DNA of 42,285 bases, from contig LADN01000014.1 of the NCBI GenBank assembly GCA_000961585.1, positions 1-42,285 on the forward strand, in the 5' to 3' direction. Below are positions 34,419-41,747 of this stretch, one piece after another (position 1 is the first letter of the stretch; each line of letters begins with the position of its first letter). This DNA comes from Peptococcaceae bacterium BRH_c4a. Lineage in GTDB: Bacteria > Bacillota > Desulfotomaculia > Desulfotomaculales > Desulfocucumaceae. Made by a program: the position numbers and the translations under genes. The notes beneath the pieces are model-generated. The model worked only from the letters and a program-made list of their open reading frames with translations. It was not told where the DNA came from and ran no database searches.

Positions 34419-36197
34419 ATGGCCATGGTTTTGGACACTGAAGTATACCAAAAGATTTTGGAGTCAATGTACAGCGCCCTGGTTATTGTAGATTTCGAAG
34501 GAAAAATTATTTTTTTAAACAAGACTGCCGAACGTATTTTGGAAGTATCAAAGGACGAGATATACGGCAGGTATTTGGCTGACACACTTTACTGCAGCCG
34601 CCTGTTGAAAGTTCTGGAAAACGGTGAGGAATATATAAATGAAAAAGTGAGGATAGATGGACAGAGATATGTTCTAAGCAGCGGATCGCCCATCAAGAAC
34701 GATAATATAATAGTTGGCGCTTTCGCCGTGTTCCATGATTACGACGAGTTGCAGGAAAGGCTCAGGGCTGTAGAGTCGGCCTACGGCGAGCTGAATGCCA
34801 TTATAGAATCATCTTACGATGGCATCTGGATATCCGATGGCAAGGGGGTTACCCTGAGGGTAAACAAGACCTATGAGGAATTTTCAGGGATTAAGGCCGG
34901 TGAATTGGTGGGCAGGTCCCTCTACGACCTGGTTAAGGAAGGGTACTATTCTGATTCAGCCGCCCTTCATGTATTGAAAAAAAAGGAACCGGTGACACTG
35001 GTTCACGAAATTAAAACCGGGAAAAAGGCCATGGTCACCGCAAATCCCGTGTTTGATTCGGATGGAAATATCTGGCGTGTAATTACAAACGTCAGGGATA
35101 TAACCCTTCTGACAAGCCTGCAAGAACAACTGGAGCAAGTGAAGAGCTTATCAAAAAAATATGAGCTTGAATTGCAGGAACTGCGCAGGAAATCTTTTGA
35201 CAAGAACATTATCTGCAACAGCCGGTCTATGGAGTCGACATTGGAGCTTGCCGTGAGGGTGGCCAGGGTGGATTCCACTGTTTTGATACTGGGCGAATCC
35301 GGTGTAGGGAAGGGGTTAATAGCCAAGTTAATTCATAAAAATAGCAAACGTGCGGATAAACCCTTTATTAACATCAATTGTGGGGCCATCCCGGAGAATC
35401 TGCTCGAATCGGAACTTTTTGGTTACGAAAAGGGATCCTTCACCGGAGCCAGCAAAGAAGGGAAGCCAGGTATATTTGAACTGGCGCAAAAGGGAACCCT
35501 TTTTCTGGATGAAATTGGGGAATTACCAATGCACCTGCAGGTAAAGCTGCTGCAGGCGGTTCAGGAGCAGCAGATTTACCGCGTGGGCGGTACCAAGTCC
35601 ATAGATCTGGATGTCCGCATTTTGGCCGCCACTAACAAAGACCTTGTGGAAATGATGGAAAAAAGAGAATTCCGGAAGGACCTCTATTACAGGTTAAACG
35701 TTGTGTCCATTTCAATCCCCTCCTTAAGAAAGAGAAAAGAGGATATTCCTCTGCTTATAAATCACTTCATGGAGAAGTTTTGTAAAAAATTCCGTATAAA
35801 AAAACAGATATCACCGCAGGTTGTGGATACGCTTATTGCTTACGACTGGCCGGGGAATGTCAGGGAGCTTGAGAATGTAATAGAAAGGATAGTTGTGTTA
35901 AGTTCAGATGATACAATAACGTTAAATGATTTACCGGTTAACATAAGAGGGCAGCAGGAACAGGCAATGGACGGTTACGTCATTAATATCCCGAGGGGAA
36001 CTTCTTTGAAAGGCGCCCTCGAGCAGGTTGAAAGATTATTGATTAAGGAAAATTTGATTAAACACGGCAGCACCAGAAGGGCGGCTATCATGCTGGACAT
36101 CAACCAGTCTACGGTGGTGCGCAAGGCTCAAAAATATAACAAAGAGGCAAAGGCCAAAAATGAATTGAGTCCAAAGGGGTCTGTTAATATTTTTTAG
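34419..36197 (+). CDS. Sigma-54-dependent activator with two PAS domains (regulator B)
   Basis: A 592-residue regulator. PAS domains lie at about 10-110 and 125-230, followed by a short coiled coil (about 230-258). The AAA+ domain has Walker A GESGVGKG at 292-299, GSFTGA at 339-344 (Ser for Ala in the sigma-54 loop) and LFLDEIGE at 361-368. The C-terminal helix-turn-helix, STRRAAIMLDINQSTVVRKA, is of the TyrR/RocR type. It is the nearest activator to the sigma-54 promoters at 22766 and 24261 and is transcribed in the same direction after that operon, so it is the likely regulator of the CoM/acetoacetate genes. The PAS ligand is unknown. AAGGAG precedes the ATG at normal spacing. Confidence 0.93.
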   Translation: MAMVLDTEVYQKILESMYSALVIVDFEGKIIFLNKTAERILEVSKDEIYGRYLADTLYCSRLLKVLENGEEYINEKVRIDGQRYVLSSGSPIKNDNIIVGAFAVFHDYDELQERLRAVESAYGELNAIIESSYDGIWISDGKGVTLRVNKTYEEFSGIKAGELVGRSLYDLVKEGYYSDSAALHVLKKKEPVTLVHEIKTGKKAMVTANPVFDSDGNIWRVITNVRDITLLTSLQEQLEQVKSLSKKYELELQELRRKSFDKNIICNSRSMESTLELAVRVARVDSTVLILGESGVGKGLIAKLIHKNSKRADKPFININCGAIPENLLESELFGYEKGSFTGASKEGKPGIFELAQKGTLFLDEIGELPMHLQVKLLQAVQEQQIYRVGGTKSIDLDVRILAATNKDLVEMMEKREFRKDLYYRLNVVSISIPSLRKRKEDIPLLINHFMEKFCKKFRIKKQISPQVVDTLIAYDWPGNVRELENVIERIVVLSSDDTITLNDLPVNIRGQQEQAMDGYVINIPRGTSLKGALEQVERLLIKENLIKHGSTRRAAIMLDINQSTVVRKAQKYNKEAKAKNELSPKGSVNIF

Positions 36198-36393
36198 TCA
36201 CCCGCATGCGGAGCATACGCATTATCATCAGCACATGTAAAGTTACGGTCAAATGAACCAAAGAAAACAAAAAAAATAATGCAATTATGCACCTGTATCA
36301 GAACACCATTAAAAACAGGGGCGTGGTGTAAAAAATGAACGAACTCAATTACAAATAGTTTTAACCGAACACGGATGGAAGGGGGTATAGTCA

Positions 36394-37296
36394 ATGGCAG
36401 TAACACTAAAAGACCAGGGAAAATTCCATGACCCCGATGATTATCCTGTAAAAGTTAAAAACCATATGGTTAAGTTCAAAAACATTGACTTGCACACTGT
36501 AGATTATGGTGGGCAGGGGGAGACCATGATCCTGGTGCATGGCATGCTGTCTAACGCCAGAGCGTGGGATGGCCTTGCTGAAAAGCTATGTCAAAGGTAC
36601 AGAGTTATCGCCTATGATTTACCTGGAAGAGGATATAGCGATGAACCGGATTTTACAGAAGTTTACGATCTCTGGAATTATGTAGACCAAGTCAAAGCGG
36701 TGCTGGATTATTTCGGAGTTGAGAAAACTATATATGCCGGGCACTCAATGGGAGCCGCTATTGGAGTTTGTTTCGCAAACCGGTACCCCGAAAGTCTTAC
36801 CCGTCTGATTTTGGTGGATATTGGTATGCCATTTGACCCAAGGGTAGCGGACGATGTCAGAGCTCTTATGAAATTACGCACCGGCCTGGTTCTTCCCAAC
36901 TTCGAGGCCTATCTTGACGCGTTAGGCTTTCCGAGGGGCAATATTTATCTCGAGCGATTTTGCTGGCACTCTCTGCACCATTATCTGGACGGGAGCTGTA
37001 CCGGCAATATATCTGAGCGGGTAGTTATAGCTGATTTGTCCATCATAAGCTTTGACTTTGACAAATTGTACCCAAACATAAAGGTGCCTGTCCTGCTGAT
37101 GCGGGCTCCACTTGGACTTCCCCTTGGAGAAGAAACAATACCTATGATTGATCCGGAAAAAGGAAGAAAGTTTATCAAATCCATGCCTCAAGGAAGCCGT
37201 TTTGCTGAAATAGAAGGCTCAAACCATATATCCATTCTTAATTTTTACGGCCCGGTTTTAAAAGAATTTCAAGATTTCCTAAACGCAACGGCGTAA
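36394..37296 (+). CDS. Alpha/beta hydrolase
   Basis: A 300-residue protein of the alpha/beta-hydrolase fold. ILVHGMLSNARAWDGLAE carries the oxyanion HG, YDLPGRGYSDEP is the strand-4 region, and AGHSMGAAIGV holds the nucleophile Ser. A C-terminal SNHISILNF holds the likely catalytic His. It could act on an ester, thioester, lactone or C-C bond; the sequence does not decide. It has a GGGGG ribosome site and a terminator follows. The 196-base gap before it (36198-36393) contains TGCAATTATGCA-like dyads but no convincing -24/-12 promoter. Confidence 0.87.
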   Translation: MAVTLKDQGKFHDPDDYPVKVKNHMVKFKNIDLHTVDYGGQGETMILVHGMLSNARAWDGLAEKLCQRYRVIAYDLPGRGYSDEPDFTEVYDLWNYVDQVKAVLDYFGVEKTIYAGHSMGAAIGVCFANRYPESLTRLILVDIGMPFDPRVADDVRALMKLRTGLVLPNFEAYLDALGFPRGNIYLERFCWHSLHHYLDGSCTGNISERVVIADLSIISFDFDKLYPNIKVPVLLMRAPLGLPLGEETIPMIDPEKGRKFIKSMPQGSRFAEIEGSNHISILNFYGPVLKEFQDFLNATA

Positions 37297-37336
37297 GTTT
37301 GTCCAATTTTTATGATACATAAGAATATAAACATGT

Positions 37337-37373
37337 GCAGGGAGTCCGTTTACCGGACCCCCTGCGTTCTTTT
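37337..37373 (+). terminator. Terminator after the alpha/beta hydrolase
   Basis: Arms 37337-37348 and 37353-37364 pair over 12 positions with one mismatch, around a 4-base loop. GTTCTTTTC follows. It lies 40 bases past the stop and separates this gene from the convergent DUF1540 gene. Confidence 0.75.
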
Positions 37374-37396
37374 CAAACCCTATTTTGTGATGGAAG

Positions 37397-37645
37397 TTAT
37401 GACATTCTGGTAACACTATCCGCTCCAACCTTGTCCGACCCTTTTGCCACATAGGTTTTGCAGCAGGTGGCCATGCAGGTTCCGGCAGAGGCAGGAGTCA
37501 GCTGCTTTGCCATGATAGCGTCTATTCTATCGGGCTTGCTGGCTCCAAAGTCATCGGTGGATACAAGAATTTCGCTGGCCTTGCACATGTTGCCCTGGTT
37601 CCAGTAGTTACAGTCGCTGACGATGCAGTGGATATGTTGGTTCAT
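37397..37645 (-). CDS. DUF1540 domain protein
   Basis: An 82-residue cysteine-rich protein. IHCIVSDCNYWNQGNMCKASEI is the DUF1540 pattern, with Cys also in the C-terminal TCMATCCKTYV. Such small proteins are common in spore-forming Firmicutes and may bind a metal, but their function is unknown. It reads convergently with the hydrolase and is followed by no gene on its own strand until past the terminator. Confidence 0.8.
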   Translation of the reverse strand: MNQHIHCIVSDCNYWNQGNMCKASEILVSTDDFGASKPDRIDAIMAKQLTPASAGTCMATCCKTYVAKGSDKVGADSVTRMS

Positions 37646-37732
37646 TCTCTCATCCCTTTCCTCATGATTATTTGTCGCTAATATATTTTTACCGGGATAG
37701 AGGTTTTTATGAGAAAGTGTATGAAAAACTGC

Positions 37733-38509
37733 TTATTTTACATAACTGGAAACGCAGTCCCGGTATGTACGGTGCAGAACTATTTCCCGGCCCACCTCGC
37801 ACCCATGGCCTGAAAGTATGCCGGTAACGGTGTTTTCCGCCAGATCCGGATGGTTGTTTTGCTGGCTCAGGTGGGCCAGGAAGACGTGCATGCGTTCTTT
37901 CCGGGGAATGCTCACCAGTGCCCTGGCGGCATCATGGTTGGACAGGTGACCCGATGCGCCCTTGATGCGCTGTTTAAGAGATCTCGGATAGGGGCCGTTT
38001 TCCAGCATGAAGGCGTCATGGTTGGACTCCAGTACCACGGCGTCGGCATAGGCCAGTGCATCCTCCACATTTTTGGTAACCACCCCCAGATCGGTGACTA
38101 CGGTACATTTATAATTTTGATGATAGAAGCAAAAGCCCACCGGATCCGCCGCATCATGAGATATGCTGAAAGGTTCCGCCCTTACGCCGCCGATGTCAAT
38201 ACTGTCCGCCAATTCTCTGCGGCACCCTGAGGGGAGGTTCCCCCGGCAGGCGATCATTTCCCAGGTCTTCGATTGCGCGTAAACCGGCATTTGGTATTTC
38301 CTTACCAGTACATCCAGTCCCTTGATGTGATCGGTGTGCTCGTGGGTGATCAGAAGGGCGTCAATCTCCCCGGCCTTAACTCCTATTTCCGCCAGGGAGC
38401 GCTCTATGCGGCGGGTGCTGATCCCGGCATCCACCAGCAGCCTGGTTTGGCCCAGTTTAAAATAAATTGAGTTGCCGCTGCTGCCGCTGGCCAAAACATG
38501 TATCTGCAT
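37733..38509 (-). CDS. Metallo-beta-lactamase fold hydrolase (WalJ/YycJ-like)
   Basis: A 258-residue MBL-fold protein. LASGSSGNSIYF opens it, the dinuclear metal motif THEHTDHIKGL is at about residues 54-64, and further ligands occur in ISHDAADP and LSNHDAARAL (His-Asp). SGSSGN and the later SHLSNHDA context are characteristic of the YycJ/WalJ group, which may act as a nuclease in cell-wall or DNA metabolism. It is usually near walRK, which is not visible here. The upstream gap holds the repeat element rather than a recognisable promoter. Confidence 0.9.
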   Translation of the reverse strand: MQIHVLASGSSGNSIYFKLGQTRLLVDAGISTRRIERSLAEIGVKAGEIDALLITHEHTDHIKGLDVLVRKYQMPVYAQSKTWEMIACRGNLPSGCRRELADSIDIGGVRAEPFSISHDAADPVGFCFYHQNYKCTVVTDLGVVTKNVEDALAYADAVVLESNHDAFMLENGPYPRSLKQRIKGASGHLSNHDAARALVSIPRKERMHVFLAHLSQQNNHPDLAENTVTGILSGHGCEVGREIVLHRTYRDCVSSYVK

Positions 38510-38559
38510 TGTCGGTTATCCTCTTTTTTTGTATTTGAATTCCCCTGCGTGTATTCTGA

Positions 38560-39020
38560 GTTCTGGATTCCGCCGTCTGAAAGGCGGCACCGCCGACAAG
38601 GCGGTTTTTTATCGTTAAGGAAAGTATATACCATATTAAAGTATTAAAGCGCTAAAGTCCTGTTGTGCCCTGGTTCCTCCGGGGTCGCTTGAGGGTCGCT
38701 CCTGGGTCACTCTGTGGCCGGTGGAGGGGTTTGAGTCCGATCTACTTATCCTCCGGCTGAACTGGCTCTAAGCTCGTCGCCTAACGGACTGCCGACCGCC
38801 TCCAACGCCGCGTCCATGCGTCGATTCCGGCTACCGGCTGCGTCCTGCAGCCGGTTCGGCAGTCCGTACGGCTCTGTCGCCAAGAGCCAGATAACAGCCT
38901 CCGGAACATCCGCCTGGACTAAAACCCCTCCCCCTCACTGCATGTCGCTTTAGGGTCACGCTTGCTTATTCTGACTCCTGTCTCCTGTCTCCCCAAGCGC
39001 CCGTCAGGGCGTTTTCTTAT
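38560..39020 (+). repeat. Dispersed structured repeat element, copy 1
   Basis: This fills most of the gap 38510-39175, which has no gene. From left to right: a terminator-like hairpin (CCGCC-N5-GGCGG with a T6 tract near 38592-38610), a 51-bp block (38606-38656) matching copy 2 with one difference, GGGTCGCT repeats with spacers of 3 bases, a long imperfect palindrome, a CCCCTCACTGCATGTCGCT block, GGGTCAC, iterated CTCCTGT, and another hairpin (38998-39011) with TTTTCTTATT. The palindrome pairs 38723-38738 with 38916-38931 (15/16), 38762-38769 with 38883-38890, 38785-38795 with 38856-38866, and 38834-38841 with 38847-38854. No coding frame fits. Strand is arbitrary. Confidence 0.8.
38998..39020 (+). 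terminator. Hairpin at the right end of repeat copy 1
   Basis: CGCCC-GTCA-GGGCG is followed by TTTTCTTATT. It resembles a short intrinsic terminator for rightward transcription, and copies of the element appear to carry such hairpins at both ends. It lies upstream of the VOC gene. Confidence 0.45.
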
Positions 39021-39175
39021 TATACTGGAAGAAAAAGAGTGAGGGCAGCCGACATTATGGTGAAATATCTGCAAGGATTTATATAAACAGTAGCTTTGCT
39101 CAATATATATATATGGTACAATATAGTAACTAAATTGGCAACAGAAGGTTATTGCATATAAAAGGGGGAGAAAAA

Positions 39176-39655
39176 ATGGGTATTGATATTAAATATGTAC
39201 ATACCAATATTATTGCAAGGGATTGGAGAAAACTATCTGAATTTTATATTAATGTCTTTAATTGTAAGCCTGTATATCCGGAAAGAGACCTTTCAGGTGA
39301 ATGGATAGATGAACTGACCAATATTAATAATGTCAGAATTAAAGGCATTCATCTTGGTTTACCAGGATGCGATAATGGGCCAACATTAGAAATATTTCAA
39401 TACGAGCCAGGTAATCTTAGAATTAATGAATCTCAAATAAATAGGCAAGGATTCGGACACATTGCCTTTCATGTAGATACAGTGGAAGGTGTTTTAGACT
39501 TGTTGATCGAACATGGTGGAGAAAAAACCGGAGAGATGATTATAAAAGAATATGAAGGTATTGGCGTTTTAACAGTTGTCTATGCAAAGGATCCGGAAGG
39601 TAACTTTGTAGAGATTCAAAATTTTAATGCTTCCCTGCCCGGGGGAAAAACATAG
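39176..39655 (+). CDS. VOC (glyoxalase/dioxygenase) superfamily protein
   Basis: About 159 residues with two beta-alpha-beta-beta-beta modules. IKYVHTNIIARDWRKLSEFY opens the first, GFGHIAFHVDTVEGVLDLL the second, and YAKDPEGNFVEIQNF ends it; His and Glu positions fit a metal site. The ATG at 39176 is preceded by GGGGGAG at 6 bases. The gene is much more A/T-rich than its neighbours, which suggests separate acquisition. The enzyme class (lyase, epimerase, dioxygenase or resistance protein) cannot be assigned. Its 3' end overlaps the convergent methyltransferase gene by 32 bases. Confidence 0.85.
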   Translation: MGIDIKYVHTNIIARDWRKLSEFYINVFNCKPVYPERDLSGEWIDELTNINNVRIKGIHLGLPGCDNGPTLEIFQYEPGNLRINESQINRQGFGHIAFHVDTVEGVLDLLIEHGGEKTGEMIIKEYEGIGVLTVVYAKDPEGNFVEIQNFNASLPGGKT

Positions 39656-40172
39656 GCACTCTTTTCCTGTAGATTACATACCTTTCACCAAACCGCTTTT
39701 CCAGTTCAGGTTCCTCAACAGCCCTTAACTCAATTATATTCAGAAGAATGAAAAGGGGGGTGTATATAAAAACCAGGGATATTGATCCCCCCAGAATACC
39801 CAGGCCAAACAGCAGTAAAAAAATACCGGAAAGCATGGGATTTCTCACATGGGCGTAAGGACCCGAGGTTACCAGCGTGGGCGGGGGGTTGAAAGGTACT
39901 GGAGTTCCCTTCACTTTTAAAAAGTGCGCCATTGACCATATCGTGAAGAAAAGGCCGGTGGAAATAACCGGAGCCGAGATAATAATGTTAAAGGGATGGG
40001 GTAGGAGTTCCGGAAATCTTACAAATCTGTCGGTAAGAATGGAAAGTGTAATGGTAAGGGCTACAAAAGAAATAAATACCGCCGCTCCAACCGGGGTGAG
40101 TAGTTTCCTGGTTTGAAAGCTGCCGGTGGCTACCCTGTTGAAAAGGTCAATAAATCTCTCACTTAGTTTCAT
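39624..40172 (-). CDS. Isoprenylcysteine carboxyl methyltransferase (ICMT)-family membrane protein
   Basis: About 182 residues with four or five hydrophobic helices. GPYAHVRNPMLSGIFLLLFG is the conserved SAM-binding loop of the ICMT/PEMT group, and EEPELEKRFGERYVIYRKRVP is the conserved C-terminal region. The ATG at 40172 lies 6 bases after AGGAGG; the one at 40178 is too close to it. Bacterial members methylate small molecules or lipids, with substrate usually unknown. The last codons overlap the end of the VOC gene on the other strand. Confidence 0.85.
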   Translation of the reverse strand: MKLSERFIDLFNRVATGSFQTRKLLTPVGAAVFISFVALTITLSILTDRFVRFPELLPHPFNIIISAPVISTGLFFTIWSMAHFLKVKGTPVPFNPPPTLVTSGPYAHVRNPMLSGIFLLLFGLGILGGSISLVFIYTPLFILLNIIELRAVEEPELEKRFGERYVIYRKRVPMFFPRAGKH

Positions 40173-40240
40173 CCACATCCTCCTGAGGTATCACCGACAA
40201 GATACTCATGCAGAAAAGCCTGTAAAACAGCGTTGGAGTA

Positions 40241-40269
40241 TGCGACAGGGGACGGTTCCGCTGTCGCGC
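40241..40269. repeat. Short REP-like hairpin
   Basis: GCGACAG (40242-40248) and CTGTCGC (40261-40267) flank GGGACGGTTCCG. Such GGGACGGTTC hairpins are scattered in many Firmicute genomes and may relate to Y1 transposases, but only one copy is visible here. Confidence 0.4.
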
Positions 40270-40318
40270 ATGACAGAAAAGACCAGGGGCGCTACGGCAA
40301 CCTCAGAACCCGGGGGGA

Positions 40319-40546
40319 GGGCTGCTGTACTGCCACCATGACGCCCTGGGCAGCGTAAGCGATCTTACCGATCACCTGGGAGAAAACACCGTCAAATACC
40401 GCTGGGACGCCTTCGGAGGCATGTTCGCCGGCGCGCTGGCCCCCCCTACAGCTTCAAGGGAATTACCGGCAAGGACCATGATCCCAAGTCCGTGCTCATG
40501 TTCTACAACTCCCGCTGGTACGACCCCCAGGTAGGGCGCTTTACCC
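40319..40546 (+). pseudogene. Remnant of an RHS/YD-repeat protein (core C-terminal part)
   Basis: The plus strand encodes YCHHDALGSVSDLTDHLGEN, then KYRWDAFGG. After a frameshift near 40440 it reads PPYSFKGITGKDHDPKS, then MFYNSRWYDPQVGRFT. These are the conserved RHS core blocks (HLGS, YDAFG, GF-TGKE, YNARYYDP-GRF). The N-terminal bulk is missing and the frame is broken, so it is a decayed fragment. The typical toxin tail that follows such cores is not recognisable. The long antisense open frame here is not a gene. Confidence 0.8.
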
Positions 40547-40555
40547 ATAAGAGAA

Positions 40556-40708
40556 TTGATTACAACAGAAAACAAAAATACAAAGGGCCAGATTGAACTC
40601 CAAAAGGTTACCGGAGGCAGAAAATCACTAAAAGAAATAGCCTGCCACATTGGAGTTCCTTCGGTGACTGTATTCAAGTACATTAACAAGACGATCAATA
40701 AGCAATAA
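40556..40708 (+). CDS. Small helix-turn-helix ORF or fragment
   Basis: Fifty codons from a TTG, containing GGRKSLKEIACHIGVPSVTV followed by FKYIN, which looks like a helix-turn-helix with sequence-specific recognition. No ATG and no good ribosome site precede it, and it begins inside the end of the RHS remnant, so it may be the 3' fragment of a lost gene. A strong terminator-like hairpin follows at 40762-40798. Function is unknown. Confidence 0.3.
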   Translation: MITTENKNTKGQIELQKVTGGRKSLKEIACHIGVPSVTVFKYINKTINKQ

Positions 40709-40761
40709 GTTAACAAGTTAAGGGACAGGCCCCGATATCCGATATCTCCGATATTCTCTGT

Positions 40762-40807
40762 AAACAAGGGCCGACACCGGTGATGTCGGCCCTTGTTTAT
40801 ACTTTTT
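40762..40807. terminator. Strong hairpin between convergent genes (probably bidirectional terminator)
   Basis: A perfect 15-bp inverted repeat (40762-40776 with 40784-40798) with a 7-base loop, followed on the plus strand by a T-rich tract ending in TTTTT. It lies just past the stop of the selenoprotein gene on the minus strand and after the small HTH frame on the plus strand. Confidence 0.75.
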
Positions 40808-41090
40808 AATGCAGCAGTCCCTGTATTTTTATTCCGCGCCAGGGTTCCTCTCCCGTCATAGAAATACTGACTCCCTCGGGAGCGGTAACAGCGGTCTTGG
40901 GTATGTACACCGTTATTCCGTTTTCAATAAAGGTATCGTACCCTTCAGTGGCCGGAGGCTGGCCTGCATACAAGGCAGGCTCGTATTTAACGCCGCTTCA
41001 GCCGCCGCAAGCCTCCATTTGTACTGTGATAATTTCGGTCTGCTTTAAAATGAAATCCCGGGCCTCATCTGTGATCTGTACTTTAGTCAT
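40806..41090 (-). CDS. HesB/IscA-like (CC/Se-motif) selenoprotein with in-frame UGA
   Basis: This is a 94-residue protein if codon 31 (TGA at 41000-40998) is read as selenocysteine. The reading frame continues cleanly on both sides. It starts MTKVQITDEARDFILKQ and reads EACGG-U-SGVKYEPALYAG across the UGA, then a HesB-type second half (IENGITVYIPKTAV...GIKIQGLLH). Cys28 and Sec31 form the CxxU motif, where IscA/HesB relatives have ligand cysteines. A hairpin with bacterial-SECIS geometry follows the UGA. The ATG has an AGGAG site about 9 bases upstream. Family members bind iron or act in iron-sulfur assembly; the selenium version is undefined. A plain stop or sequencing error is less likely because the downstream half is conserved-looking. 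Confidence 0.85.
40962..40980 (-). promoter_or_regulatory. Putative bacterial SECIS hairpin
   Basis: On the mRNA strand GCCTGC-CTTGTAT-GCAGGC forms a 6-bp stem with a 7-base loop. The loop begins 23 bases after the UGA codon, within the known range for SelB recognition, and it contains GU as in the E. coli fdhF element. It lies inside the coding sequence, as bacterial SECIS elements do. Confidence 0.6.
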
Positions 41091-41180
41091 AGTAACCACT
41101 CCTTATTTTTTTCGGGGTTATACACTTAATAATAGCAAAAACATGTTCCCCCTTGTCAAGTATAAAATTTTTCTCGTAAC

Positions 41181-41645
41181 TTATTCCGGGAATTCTCCCC
41201 CTTCCGAGTGATCTAAAAAACGATCCAACTTCAGTCCCACCAGGCCCAGAAGAGCTGCGGTACCAGTAAGTATATAGAGACCGGCTCCTATACCCATGCC
41301 AAGACCGGCGGTGAGCCAGATGCTTGCCGCAGTTGTAATACCTTGTACATGATCGTGTTCCTTGAAAATTATTCCTCCGCCGATAAACCCAACCCCACTG
41401 ACAATTTGTGCCGCCACGCGGGCTGGATCATAATCTTTAATGGCGGAAGTGGAGTCAGCCACAGGAAAGCCGTATGTTCCGGCAATGGTAAAAAGGGCTG
41501 CGCCCAGGCAGACCAGGGTGTGGGTGCGAAGGCCGGCAGGTTTATGGCGCTTTTCCCTTTCCAATCCAAAAAGACTGCCCAGTATAAATGCTAAAGCCAG
41601 CCTTATTATCAACTCCAGATCAGTGTTCAAAAATACCACCACCAT
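41181..41645 (-). CDS. MgtC/SapB-family membrane protein
   Basis: A 154-residue membrane protein with about four helices. LGSLFGLEREKRHKPAGLRTHTLVCLGAAL is the family signature (arginine-rich loop), and GVGFIGGGIIFKE followed by GITTAASIWLTAGLGMGIG is the second conserved block. MgtC proteins affect magnesium-limited growth and ATP synthase activity in pathogens; in environmental bacteria the role is unknown. The start codon has only a weak ribosome site, so a start a few codons later is possible. Confidence 0.9.
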   Translation of the reverse strand: MVVVFLNTDLELIIRLALAFILGSLFGLEREKRHKPAGLRTHTLVCLGAALFTIAGTYGFPVADSTSAIKDYDPARVAAQIVSGVGFIGGGIIFKEHDHVQGITTAASIWLTAGLGMGIGAGLYILTGTAALLGLVGLKLDRFLDHSEGGEFPE

Positions 41646-41747
41646 TTTTTATCCAGAATACAGAACTCAGAACACAGGACTCAGAATAAAAAGGAAAAAG
41701 ACGATAACCGATGCCCGCCGTAATAATCTTCTATCCAAGCCCGGAAG

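Noticed and set aside
36198-36393. sigma-54 promoter upstream of the alpha/beta hydrolase
   Set aside because: No GG and GC doublets 12 bases apart with fitting boxes were found.
38404-38634. Small minus-strand frame before the WalJ-like gene
   Set aside because: It overlaps the start of a clear gene and repeat-element sequence; no family likeness.
38560-39020. OLE RNA or another known large bacterial RNA
   Set aside because: Two copies occur close together and no OapA gene is adjacent; I cannot match it to a known class by reading.
40372-40767. 131-codon open frame on the minus strand
   Set aside because: It is antisense to the RHS remnant and HTH frame, has no ribosome site and resembles no family.
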